Shown here in pieces: positions 10,922 through 17,663 of a DNA stretch of 25,035 nucleotides. How positions within the stretch are numbered: the first letter of the stretch is position 1; every line of letters begins with the position of its first letter. The notes beneath the pieces were generated by a model that was not told where the DNA came from, made no database searches, and worked only from the letters and a program-made list of their open reading frames with translations. The position numbers and the translations under genes are program-made. Source of the stretch: a virus; the IMG/VR virus record IMGVR_UViG_3300034198_006942, positions 1 through 25,035 of that record; one strand, written 5' to 3'.

Positions 10922-11092
10922 AAGCAAGACCTACTAAGCACATTCACTCACATCACTCGCATTGACGAAAGGGTAATACTCCGAACGGAGAAGTCCGAAG
11001 ACAACGCAAAAGAGATAGCGTGTATCAACGAAGCGCAAGCCGTAGGAGTTGAGAAGTTACTCAAGAGCCTGTGGGGAGTGCGTCAAGCATAA
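10919..11092 (+). CDS. Small hypothetical protein, 57 aa
   Basis: Start fixed by promoter copy 15, stop followed by an intrinsic terminator, so it forms a one-gene transcription unit. The sequence is predicted helical and mixed-charge (FTHITRIDERVILRTEKSED, then INEAQAVGVEKLLKSLWGV). No motif recognised. Confidence 0.7.
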   Translation: MKQDLLSTFTHITRIDERVILRTEKSEDNAKEIACINEAQAVGVEKLLKSLWGVRQA

Positions 11093-11112
11093 CCTCACAC
11101 ACAAGAAGCCTC

Positions 11113-11150
11113 AGCCCCAGTTCCCCTTCATTTAGGGGCTGGGGCTTTTT
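11113..11150 (+). terminator. Intrinsic terminator
   Basis: AGCCCCAG and CCCC (11113-11126) pair with GGGG and CTGGGGCT (11135-11146), with a two-T bulge, followed by TTTTT. Confidence 0.9.
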
Positions 11151-11168
11151 GCTGTCTTGGCACACCTG

Positions 11169-11198
11169 TTGCAAGTAGCCCCGTGTTTCATGTATGCT
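11169..11198 (+). promoter_or_regulatory. Promoter of the DUF932 gene
   Basis: -35 TTGCAA (11169-11174), 18-bp spacer, extended -10 TGTATGCT (TATGCT 11193-11198). The transcript would carry a leader of about 20 bases with AAGGTG before the ATG, unlike the leaderless family. Confidence 0.6.
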
Positions 11199-11226
11199 CA
11201 GATAAATCTAATGAGAAGGTGCTGGT

Positions 11227-12252
11227 ATGGCTCACGAACTGGAAATGACTGCAAGCGGAGTAGCACGCATGGCGTACGCCGATAGGGAAATCCCTTGGCA
11301 CAGGCTCGGGAAGCCGATGAAGGGCTTACAGACGGCAGAGGCGATGCTCTCGGCTGCTCAGGCTGACTTTGATGTCATTCTCACTAAGGTCGTAGCAGTA
11401 GACGACAACGGCAACATCTTTCGCAATCCAGATGGCAGCCCCGTTTTTGTAGAAGACAGCCGAGCCACGATGCGCATGAACTTGGATGGAAGTTATGACG
11501 GATTGGCGACAGTTGGAACACGATTTGTGGTTCAGCAAAATAAGGAATGTCTTGACAGAGCATTGGCAATCGTCGGGGCTTCTAAAGGCGACGCGTTGGT
11601 AGATACTTGCGGTGTACTTAACGGTGGGCGAGAGTTCTTCGCTTGTCTTGACCTTGGGGAAATCATCATTGACCCGAAGGGTGTTGCCGACAAGATTAAC
11701 CGTTACCTGCTCGTACGCAACGGTCATGACGGGAAGACTGCCATTACATACGCAAACACACCAATCAGAGCCGTATGTAAGAACACTGTTATGGCGGGAC
11801 TCGCCGGCGCACGTTCAGTCTTCACAGCACGCCACACTCGTAATGCCGACCAAGCAATCGAAGATGCGCAACGAGTTCTTGAACTTTCTACAATGTATTC
11901 AACAGAATTTGCACACCTCGCTACTCGTTTACTGGGAATACCCGTAATGGCTGGTTCATCATCACTTGACAAAATCGTTAATGGCGTTTTCCCTCACAAG
12001 CACGGAGAGACAGAGCGTCAGCGCAAGAATGTAGACGACATCCATTTGATGGTGCGTGGTCTGTATGTAAACACCAAAAACGCAGGCGGATATGGGTTTA
12101 ACGGCTGGTCTGCTTACAACGCTGTCGGTGAATACTTGGACCATTACCGGGACGCCAAGGCCGACGAACGTGCGATTGCGTCAATGGATGTGAACTCATG
12201 GGTGTCTCGCAAGAAAGCAACTGCTCAAGAAATTATTCTGTCGCTCGCTTGA
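11227..12252 (+). CDS. DUF932 / phage-plasmid-like protein, 341 aa
   Basis: Matches the DUF932 (TIGR03299-type) protein found in many phages and plasmids. N-terminal MAHELEMTASGVARMAYADREIPWHRLGKPM is the typical opening, with a WHRLG core. The middle (YLLVRNGHDGKTAITYANTPIRAVCKNT, about 165-192) carries the characteristic HDGK and T-P-x-R-x-V-C-x-N. The C-terminal half is helical. The function is not established; links to replication or to gene transfer have been suggested for relatives. The start has an AAGGTG ribosome site. A TCGCCGGC octamer lies at 11801-11808. Confidence 0.85.
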   Translation: MAHELEMTASGVARMAYADREIPWHRLGKPMKGLQTAEAMLSAAQADFDVILTKVVAVDDNGNIFRNPDGSPVFVEDSRATMRMNLDGSYDGLATVGTRFVVQQNKECLDRALAIVGASKGDALVDTCGVLNGGREFFACLDLGEIIIDPKGVADKINRYLLVRNGHDGKTAITYANTPIRAVCKNTVMAGLAGARSVFTARHTRNADQAIEDAQRVLELSTMYSTEFAHLATRLLGIPVMAGSSSLDKIVNGVFPHKHGETERQRKNVDDIHLMVRGLYVNTKNAGGYGFNGWSAYNAVGEYLDHYRDAKADERAIASMDVNSWVSRKKATAQEIILSLA

Positions 12253-12254
12253 CA
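12249..12254 (+). promoter_or_regulatory. Possible -35 (TTGACA) for the downstream gene pair
   Basis: A perfect TTGACA overlaps the DUF932 stop codon, but no good TAnnnT stands 16-19 bp after it (nearest TAGGCA at 12273). TACATT at 12290 is another possible -10. Confidence 0.35.
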
Positions 12255-12305
12255 TAAAGAAGTGGGACAATGTAGGCACAGGGATGCAGTACATTGGGGA
12301 GCAGT

Positions 12306-12707
12306 ATGGATGAAGATTTTGAACCAGAAGAAGAGTTTGAAGTCCCGAACGAGATACTCGCAGAGTTCGTCGGTTCATTCATGTCTATTGCAGGTTCCGC
12401 CGAAATGATGTACAGAAAGCATTATTGTGAACTGATTGCTCAAAAGGTTTACAACCAATTTGGTCTTGATGGTATGTGCGAACTAATGATGGCGATGGAT
12501 AAGCGTGCTGATTGGATTTCGGATATTATTCTGGAAGCCCCGGATTTGGAGAACATTGCGTTCAAGAAATACGGAATCTACGACCCTGACCTTTCAGCGA
12601 AGGCTCGTCAGACGAAGGCTATTGCGGAGATGAACACAAAGTTGTGGAGACTCAGACGCAAGTACGCAAAAATTATTGTTGATGAAATCATGGGAGAAGA
12701 ACAGTGA
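12306..12707 (+). CDS. Hypothetical acidic helical protein, 133 aa
   Basis: Start at the ATG with GGGGAG five bases upstream; an earlier in-frame start at 12294 lacks a site. The N-terminus is strongly acidic (DEDFEPEEEFEVPNE), followed by a helical body with many Met (EMMYRKHYCELIAQ, GMCELMMAMDKR) and a basic helix near the end (MNTKLWRLRRKYAKI). No family recognised. GTGA overlap with the next gene. Confidence 0.75.
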   Translation: MDEDFEPEEEFEVPNEILAEFVGSFMSIAGSAEMMYRKHYCELIAQKVYNQFGLDGMCELMMAMDKRADWISDIILEAPDLENIAFKKYGIYDPDLSAKARQTKAIAEMNTKLWRLRRKYAKIIVDEIMGEEQ

Positions 12708-12946
12708 CCATCACGAGATTCGGAAGCATTAGACCGTTTGACGGAACTGAAGCAGAAAAGATTGCAAACCACAAGACGCACGATATGAATCCAGAAAAGG
12801 TGAACTGGAACGTACCTAAAGCATGGTTGGAGCAGACGGATGTTCCTCTGTCAGAGTTCCAAGACCGGTGTTCAAAGTGCGGGGCGTGGGAAAAAGGCGA
12901 CAAGTACGACTGGCCTTGCGGTAAGCCTGGGACATACGGCGATTAA
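12704..12946 (+). CDS. Hypothetical protein with CxxC, 80 aa
   Basis: GTG start overlapping the previous stop. The C-terminal part holds CSKCG (about 56-60) and a third Cys in WPCGK (about 72), a possible zinc site. The N-terminal part (FGSIRPFDGTEAEKIANH) is unlike any family known to me. It is the last plus-strand gene before the minus-strand lysis cluster. Confidence 0.7.
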   Translation: MTITRFGSIRPFDGTEAEKIANHKTHDMNPEKVNWNVPKAWLEQTDVPLSEFQDRCSKCGAWEKGDKYDWPCGKPGTYGD

Positions 12947-12952
12947 TAAAGG

Positions 12953-12990
12953 TTGCTATTGTGCCTAATAAGCGATAGTATGTGCTTATG
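12953..12990 (+). promoter_or_regulatory. Leaderless promoter repeat A, copy 16, pointing antisense
   Basis: -35 TTGCTA (12953-12958), 17-bp spacer with CCTAATAAGCGA, -10 TAGTAT (12976-12981), six bases GTGCTT, ATG at 12988. Transcription from it would run against the minus-strand zinc-ribbon and muramidase genes. Confidence 0.8.
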
Positions 12991-13162
12991 AATCAAGGGA
13001 GTTGTAGTAATCATCGTGCTTCTTTGCAACGATATTAGTTACTTCTTTACACACAGGACAACGAGGAGTTCTACCCTCCATGAAGTGTGAAGGAATCTCA
13101 CCACACGAACACTTCAGGAATATCTCAACTCCGTACTGACGAATTAGTTCTTTGCGAGACAT
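12986..13162 (-). CDS. Zinc-ribbon protein, 58 aa
   Basis: Read on the minus strand from the ATG at 13162, which overlaps the stop of the muramidase gene as TAATG. The sequence has LKCSCGEIPSHF and then CPVCK (residues 18-21 and 35-38), a clear two-knuckle zinc ribbon, followed by a helix (EVTNIVAKKHDDYYNSLD). It is translationally coupled to the muramidase and lies directly over the start of the antisense transcript of promoter copy 16. Function unknown; possibly a small regulator. Confidence 0.7.
   Translation of the reverse strand: MSRKELIRQYGVEIFLKCSCGEIPSHFMEGRTPRCPVCKEVTNIVAKKHDDYYNSLDS
12988..13038 (+). CDS. Possible 16-aa leaderless peptide (antisense)
   Basis: The ATG sits at the expected +1 of promoter copy 16, but the frame ends after 16 codons and lies opposite the zinc-ribbon gene. 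It may be translated, or the promoter may only serve to make an antisense RNA. Confidence 0.25.
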   Translation: MNQGSCSNHRASLQRY

Positions 13163-14133
13163 TACTTACTACCGCTCGTTGCCTTCCAGTGCCCAATACC
13201 GCCATTATCAAAAAGATACTTGGCTACTTTGAGATTGCATTTTGAGTTGAGAAGAACATTGAGATTTGTTCCTCCGCACACCTGTCTAGTCACCGTTCTC
13301 CATGATGAGTTGATTTGTAGTAATCCATAGTCTCTAGTCCCATTGGAGTTCGGCTTGGAAACAACCTTTTCCTGACAGCGACTTTCTCTCCACATAATGT
13401 ACGAGAACTTCTTTACAGGTACAAGTCCTTGTGCTTTTAATTTGCTTTCCCACTGGGGGCAACTTTTAACTTCCGATGTAAGACTTTGGGAAGAAACTTT
13501 CCCCGATAGTCCCGCTGCCTTCACTGACGAAGTTGGGCGAGTCTTCAGCCATTCAGCCATTCCTGCTTCGGTGTATCTATCTCGTGCAGGTTTGCGAGTT
13601 TTCCAGTTGACGCAATTCTTGCCCCAGTTGCTGATGTTCTTGGCACCAACTGCTGGTCTGAAGAAAGGCTTATTATTTAACTTGTCATCCAGAGTCCCGT
13701 AAACGTTCTTTGTTTGAAACCCAAAGAAGGCAGTGCGGTTAGCGACAATGATTTGTTCATGCTTTGTTGCTTTTGATGGGCGAGAACCAAACTGTTTGCC
13801 TCCGAAGTTAACCCATACTGACTGCGCCATTCCAAGTCCACCAGAAAAGTAGCCACCGTCATTCCATTTATGATTTGTCTCGCACCATGAAACTGCTTCC
13901 CAAAAGGCAATAGAACCGCCCTTTTTTGACTTCAATTGCAAGACTAACTCTGGGTGCATACCACTTGCAGACATAGCCGTAACTTTAAATAAGTCAGGGC
14001 TCAACGACTGCGGAACAGAAGTTGATGGAGATGCAACAGTCGGAGGTGAATCCGTAGCCTCGGCTTTCGTCGTCAGTCCAGTAAAGGAAATAATAGATAG
14101 AGAGATAGCCAAAAGGCGTACGGGGTGTTTCAA
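13162..14133 (-). CDS. Secreted two-domain muramidase (Rpf-like plus lysozyme-like), 323 aa
   Basis: Cell-wall hydrolase probably cleaving peptidoglycan glycan strands. It starts with a signal peptide (KHPVRLLAISLSIISFTGL, cleavage likely after AEA near residue 26) and a Ser/Pro/Thr linker. Domain 1 (about 73-195) is a transglycosylase-like or Rpf-type module: FWEAVSWCE with catalytic Glu 85, then WNDGGYFSGGLGMAQ. Domain 2 (about 225-320) is lysozyme/SLT-like: IMWRESRC with Glu 250, DYGLLQIN (268-275) and several Cys. The frame is open to a TTG at 14178, but I prefer the TTG at 14133: it has AGGAG six bases upstream and places the signal peptide at the N-terminus. Coupled to the zinc-ribbon gene; no holin adjoins. 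Confidence 0.85.
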   Translation of the reverse strand: MKHPVRLLAISLSIISFTGLTTKAEATDSPPTVASPSTSVPQSLSPDLFKVTAMSASGMHPELVLQLKSKKGGSIAFWEAVSWCETNHKWNDGGYFSGGLGMAQSVWVNFGGKQFGSRPSKATKHEQIIVANRTAFFGFQTKNVYGTLDDKLNNKPFFRPAVGAKNISNWGKNCVNWKTRKPARDRYTEAGMAEWLKTRPTSSVKAAGLSGKVSSQSLTSEVKSCPQWESKLKAQGLVPVKKFSYIMWRESRCQEKVVSKPNSNGTRDYGLLQINSSWRTVTRQVCGGTNLNVLLNSKCNLKVAKYLFDNGGIGHWKATSGSK

Positions 14134-14253
14134 GAGTTTCTCCTGTGCTCGGCGGATAGGGCAACAGGCTGTTAACAAGCGCCTGCCTATGTCGTCGTCA
14201 GTGTTAACTGAGTAATACTATTTTATCAGCGGAACAAGCGTTTGGGCAGATTA

Positions 14254-14314
14254 TGAAACCCTTACGCACCAAGGTTTTGCGGGGCTCGCCGGCTGAAACC
14301 CTTGCCAGATAAGG
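14254..14314. repeat. Two 21-bp direct repeats 40 bp apart upstream of the muramidase
   Basis: TGAAACCCTTACGCACCAAGG (14254-14274) and a second unit (14294-14314) share TGAAACCCTT, then a varied seven-base core, then AAGG. In each the outer AAGG/CCTT can pair. The 40-bp spacing equals about four helical turns, and a TCGCCGGC octamer (14286-14293) lies between. They may be operators for the minus-strand muramidase operon. Confidence 0.5.
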
Positions 14315-14320
14315 CTCAAA

Positions 14321-14587
14321 TCAGGGGTTATTTTCCAAAAAAGTTTTGATGTATGTTTCTATGTCCTGAATAGCCATTTTCACCACTATTTCACTATTAG
14401 ACACGACTTCTGTGACCTCAAAGCCGAGGGAGTCAAGCAGGTGTCCAGCAACTTCCTCATAATCCTCAAGCATTATCTGTTCTTCTTCAGCGGGAAGAGT
14501 GTCAAAGTCAACGTCAGCCATCTCTAATAGCATCTTCGCCATGTGCTTTGTAACTTCCACACGCATTTCAAAAGAATTTAAACTCAT
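14321..14587 (-). CDS. Small acidic hypothetical protein, 88 aa
   Basis: The start at 14587 is set by promoter copy 17. The longer frame from 14665 would overlap the SSB start and run through the promoter. The protein is predicted all-helical and acidic (MAKMLLEMADVDFDTLPAEEEQIMLEDYEEVAGHLLDSLGF), with a C-terminal strand-helix part. No motif recognised. Small acidic phage proteins may mimic DNA or inhibit host enzymes, but this is a guess. Confidence 0.7.
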   Translation of the reverse strand: MSLNSFEMRVEVTKHMAKMLLEMADVDFDTLPAEEEQIMLEDYEEVAGHLLDSLGFEVTEVVSNSEIVVKMAIQDIETYIKTFLENNP

Positions 14588-14622
14588 GAGTTGATTGTAT
14601 GCCTTAATGCTGGTAACGTCAA
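14585..14622 (-). promoter_or_regulatory. Leaderless promoter repeat A, copy 17 (minus strand)
   Basis: -35 TTGACG (14617-14622), 17-bp spacer with the diverged core CATTAAGGCA, -10 TACAAT (14594-14599), six bases CAACTC, ATG at 14587-14585. The only minus-strand copy, and the one closest to a consensus sigma-A promoter. Confidence 0.8.
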
Positions 14623-14658
14623 CCTCGCCCAATACGTATTTATGTAGATAGGAATAAC

Positions 14659-15090
14659 ATGGCACTTACACCCACAACTCTGGTAGGAAACCTCACATCC
14701 GACCCAGAACTCAAGTACACAACAACACAGAAAGCAAAATTGACTTTCTCTATTGCTGTGAACGACAATTATGTTGATGCTTCAGGCGAAAAAGTTGAGA
14801 AGGCTTCCTTCTTTAACGTTGTCGTTTGGGGATACACAGCAGAACATGCAGCCAATGTCTTGGAAAAAGGCATCGGAGTAGTTGTAGTCGGGACTCTTGA
14901 CCAGCGGTCATGGGAAGACAAGGATGGACAGAAGCGTTCAACCGTAGAAGTCAAGGCACAAGAAGTCGGCATCATCTGTCGTTCTATTGAGTCTCTTGAG
15001 CGCCGTAAGGTTAATGCTGAAGGAGCACAAGCACCTAAGCGTGCAAAGCCAGCAACAACAGCACCAACACCCGAGGACGAACCGTTCTAA
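14659..15090 (+). CDS. ssb: Single-stranded DNA-binding protein, 143 aa
   Basis: Binds and protects single-stranded DNA during phage replication. The OB-fold spans about residues 1-108: LVGNLTSDPELKYT opening, FSIAVNDNYVDASGE, then ASFFNVVVWGYTAEHAANVLEKG and the WEDKDGQKRSTVEVKAQEVG strand. The flexible linker is Ala/Pro-rich. The tail ends EDEPF, matching the acidic tip by which bacterial SSBs recruit partner proteins. The start has an AGGAA site, with the divergent acidic-protein gene just upstream. It ends with its own terminator. Confidence 0.95.
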   Translation: MALTPTTLVGNLTSDPELKYTTTQKAKLTFSIAVNDNYVDASGEKVEKASFFNVVVWGYTAEHAANVLEKGIGVVVVGTLDQRSWEDKDGQKRSTVEVKAQEVGIICRSIESLERRKVNAEGAQAPKRAKPATTAPTPEDEPF

Positions 15091-15115
15091 TTCTGTATTA
15101 ATAACAGAAAACTAA

Positions 15116-15147
15116 AGCCCGTCTGCCTTTTTGGTGGGCGGGCTTTT
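15116..15147 (+). terminator. Intrinsic terminator after ssb
   Basis: Twelve-base arms 15116-15127 and 15133-15144 (with wobble pairs) around TTTTT, followed by TTT. Confidence 0.85.
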
Positions 15148-15161
15148 GTTATTGTATGGGC

Positions 15162-15575
15162 ATGACGACCGAACGTAGGAAAGCACCTCGCAGAGAAGTG
15201 AAAGAAATACGAAGAGTCGGTTCGTGGGGAAATGTTGAATATCACCACGTTCTTGTGTGCGGTCACATTGAGAAGAAACCCCGGGCCTCTTCAGCCCCGA
15301 AAATTGCATGTGCATGGTGTCTTCGCACAGAAGCAAAAGAACTTGAAATGGTTGCACTAACTCAAACAGTAAGACCGCAAATAGATGATGAAAATTTGGC
15401 GAGCGAAGAAACAGAAGTTAAGATGGCGCAAGCATCTATCGCATCACAATTCGGTGTTAGAGCAGACGCAGTTGATGTAGTAACAAAAGATGTAGACGGT
15501 GTTTTACAAATTCGTTACGCAACAGTGTTTCTAACTGAGAAAGATGTCCGTAGGATAGCGGGACAACAGACCTGA
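15162..15575 (+). CDS. Hypothetical protein with small zinc-ribbon motif, 137 aa
   Basis: I chose the ATG at 15162 over 15156, because TATTGT (15150-15155) lies exactly six bases before it, as in the leaderless genes. The basic N-terminus (TTERRKAPRREVKEIRR) precedes CGH (around 33) and CAWC (about 50-53), a possible zinc ribbon. The remainder alternates helix and strand (MAQASIASQFGVRADAVDVV). It lies directly before whiB and may be co-transcribed with it. No family recognised. Confidence 0.7.
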   Translation: MTTERRKAPRREVKEIRRVGSWGNVEYHHVLVCGHIEKKPRASSAPKIACAWCLRTEAKELEMVALTQTVRPQIDDENLASEETEVKMAQASIASQFGVRADAVDVVTKDVDGVLQIRYATVFLTEKDVRRIAGQQT

Positions 15576-15585
15576 GGAGGTTCAC

Positions 15586-15927
15586 ATGGAACAGGGGGCA
15601 TTCGCACCTGAAGGTGGGGCATGTGTAGGAAAACCAACCGAGTGGTGGTTTCCATTACAGAAGACTGGTCGCAAAGAAGAAGTAGACGAACTTCGCAAGA
15701 ACACAGCGCAAGCAAAGATTGTTTGTTCAGGTTGTTCAGTATCTAGAGAATGTCTTGAATACTCACTTGAGTGGGAACCTTGGGGTATTTGGGGCGGCAT
15801 GGAAGAGCAAGAACGTGCACATCTTCGTTGGAGTCGTAAGTTACGTTTACATCGTGATGGTCGTATTGTTTTTAGAGGCGTCGGTATGCGTGATGCAAAT
15901 GGTGATGTATTCGCCGGCCGGAACTGA
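15586..15927 (+). CDS. whiB: WhiB-family Fe-S transcription regulator, 113 aa
   Basis: WhiB-like proteins are Actinobacteria- and actinophage-specific [4Fe-4S] regulators that bind the primary sigma factor. Four Cys are present: Cys13, then C-x-x-C at 47-50 and Cys56 (CSGCSVSREC), followed by GIWGG (67-71) and a basic C-terminus (WSRKLRLHRDGR) as DNA contact. The ATG has a GAGGAGG site eight bases upstream. This gene is the best evidence for an actinobacterial host. It is a candidate regulator of the repeated leaderless promoters, since WhiB proteins act at sigma-A promoters. A TCGCCGGC octamer overlaps its 3' end (15911-15918). Confidence 0.93.
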   Translation: MEQGAFAPEGGACVGKPTEWWFPLQKTGRKEEVDELRKNTAQAKIVCSGCSVSRECLEYSLEWEPWGIWGGMEEQERAHLRWSRKLRLHRDGRIVFRGVGMRDANGDVFAGRN

Positions 15928-15935
15928 GCAGCCCC

Positions 15936-17663
15936 GTGCTTGAACATACTAATCAATTCTTATCCAAACTTAATGGTGTTCGTGAAACATCAAACGGATG
16001 GGAAGCACGCTGTCCATGTCGCAACGATGATGACAACCCATCACTTGCTGTTAGTGAAGATGAAACAAACGGGAACATTCTTCTCACTTGCCATCGTGGT
16101 TCACCATGTTCTTCTAAAGAGATTTGCGAATCAATGGGGTTAACGCAGACTGCCTTGTTCGCTCCATCAAAACGTGTCACTAAAGAAAAGTTGACATTGG
16201 TTAAGTCGTATGACTATTATGATGAAAGCGGAGAACTTCAGTTCCAAAAACTACGTTATGTAGATAGTGCTGGTAAGAAAACATTCCGTCAACGCAAGCC
16301 TGATGGTAAAGGTGGTTGGGAGTATTCACTAGGTGATATCCCAAAGATTCTTTACCGCTTACCTCAAGTGCTTCAAGCCGTCAAGAGCAATCAACCTGTA
16401 TGGGTAGTTGAAGGTGAAAAAGACGTAGAGACCCTCATCGCAATGGGGATTGTCGCAACAACAATGCCTGGTGGTGCAGGTAAGTGGCTTGATATCCACA
16501 CTAAGGCTCTCGCTGGAGCAGTAGTAGAGATTATTGCGGACCGAGACGAAGTTGGCATGGCTCACGCACAGGTCGTACTTAGAGAGTTAACTAAGGCTGG
16601 ATGCCAAGCACAGATTTGGGCATCGCCAAAACATAAAGACATTACTGACCACCTCGGTGCTGGTATGAGTATTGATGAACTGGAGTACGTAGACCCAGTC
16701 GCCGGCATAGAAGTCCCGTTGAAGACAGACGATGCGGAAGAAGTAGAAGTAGTTGAAAACCCATTCGCAGATGCGGCTCAGAAGTTAACTGAACTACTTA
16801 CCCGTACAGACTTGACACCACAACAGTTGTTGGTAAAAGCAAATAGTATTGCTACGAGCGTTGGGCAAAACGCACCAGTTGACTTTGGTCGTCTTGTTGT
16901 ATGGGATGAGTTCGTAGAAGAAGAGTTTGACGATTCGTATGACTGGATTATTGAGGGCCTATTAGAGCGGGGCGAACGAGTCATCGTCGTCGCTGCTGAA
17001 GGTGTTGGTAAGACGATGCTTGCACGACAGATGGCAATCCTCTGTGCTTGTGGTATCCACCCATTCACGTATCAGCGCATGAATCCAATTCGTACATTGA
17101 CTATCGACTTAGAAAACCCAGAACGCATCATTAAACGCACATCTACTGACATTATGAAGCGGGCTAAGGCTCGTAGCGGAATGAAGAAGGTAGATGCGCA
17201 GTTGCTTATCAAACCTGCTGGTCTTGACTTGATGAAATCTAGTGATAGAGATATTCTGGAACGAGCGATTGAGACAGCAAAGCCTGAACTTCTAGTTATG
17301 GGACCTTTGTACAAGGCGTTCGTAGACCCAGGTGGGAGAACATCAGAGTCGGTCGCCATTGAGGTGGCTAAGTATCTTGACTATGTCAGAGACACATACA
17401 AGTGTGCATTGTGGTTAGAGCATCACGCTCCTTTGGGGGAGAGCATGAATAACCGACAGTTACGTCCATTTGGTTCTGCTGTGTGGTCCCGTTGGCCTGA
17501 GTTCGGTATCTCTCTTACTCCAGACATTGGTGGGGGTGTTCCATTCCTGTACGATGTAAAACACTTCAGAGGTGCACGTGATGAGCGTCAATGGCCTACT
17601 AAAATAAAGCGTGGGACATTATTCCCATTTGAGGTCGTAGAGTTTGCGAAGGTCACCACATGA
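15936..17663 (+). CDS. Primase-helicase (Toprim plus RepA-type AAA ATPase), 575 aa
   Basis: Bifunctional replication protein. N-terminal zinc module: CPC at 26-28 with NDDDNPSL, then CH (52-53) and Cys58, as in phage-type primases. Toprim domain about 150-245: EGEKD (159-163), DRDEVG (202-207). Helicase ATPase from about 315: Walker A AAEGVGKT (353-360), Walker B region LTIDLEN (388-394), then GPLYKAF and EHHAPLG further on. This resembles RepA/DnaB-like helicases of phages and plasmids. The start is GTG at 15936, eight bases after whiB, with a weak ribosome site. ATGA overlap with the next gene. It very likely acts with the SSB encoded upstream at the phage fork. Confidence 0.9.
   Translation: MLEHTNQFLSKLNGVRETSNGWEARCPCRNDDDNPSLAVSEDETNGNILLTCHRGSPCSSKEICESMGLTQTALFAPSKRVTKEKLTLVKSYDYYDESGELQFQKLRYVDSAGKKTFRQRKPDGKGGWEYSLGDIPKILYRLPQVLQAVKSNQPVWVVEGEKDVETLIAMGIVATTMPGGAGKWLDIHTKALAGAVVEIIADRDEVGMAHAQVVLRELTKAGCQAQIWASPKHKDITDHLGAGMSIDELEYVDPVAGIEVPLKTDDAEEVEVVENPFADAAQKLTELLTRTDLTPQQLLVKANSIATSVGQNAPVDFGRLVVWDEFVEEEFDDSYDWIIEGLLERGERVIVVAAEGVGKTMLARQMAILCACGIHPFTYQRMNPIRTLTIDLENPERIIKRTSTDIMKRAKARSGMKKVDAQLLIKPAGLDLMKSSDRDILERAIETAKPELLVMGPLYKAFVDPGGRTSESVAIEVAKYLDYVRDTYKCALWLEHHAPLGESMNNRQLRPFGSAVWSRWPEFGISLTPDIGGGVPFLYDVKHFRGARDERQWPTKIKRGTLFPFEVVEFAKVTT

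Noticed and set aside
632-12990. Direct repeats as a CRISPR array
   Set aside because: Copies are 150 to over 2,000 bp apart, lie at gene starts and have no spacer regularity or cas genes.
14134-14178. TTG at 14178 as the muramidase start
   Set aside because: No ribosome site, and it would put 15 extra residues with two Cys before the signal peptide. TTG 14133 has AGGAG at the right distance.
14588-14665. Longer start of the 88-aa minus-strand protein
   Set aside because: It would run through promoter copy 17 and overlap the ssb start.
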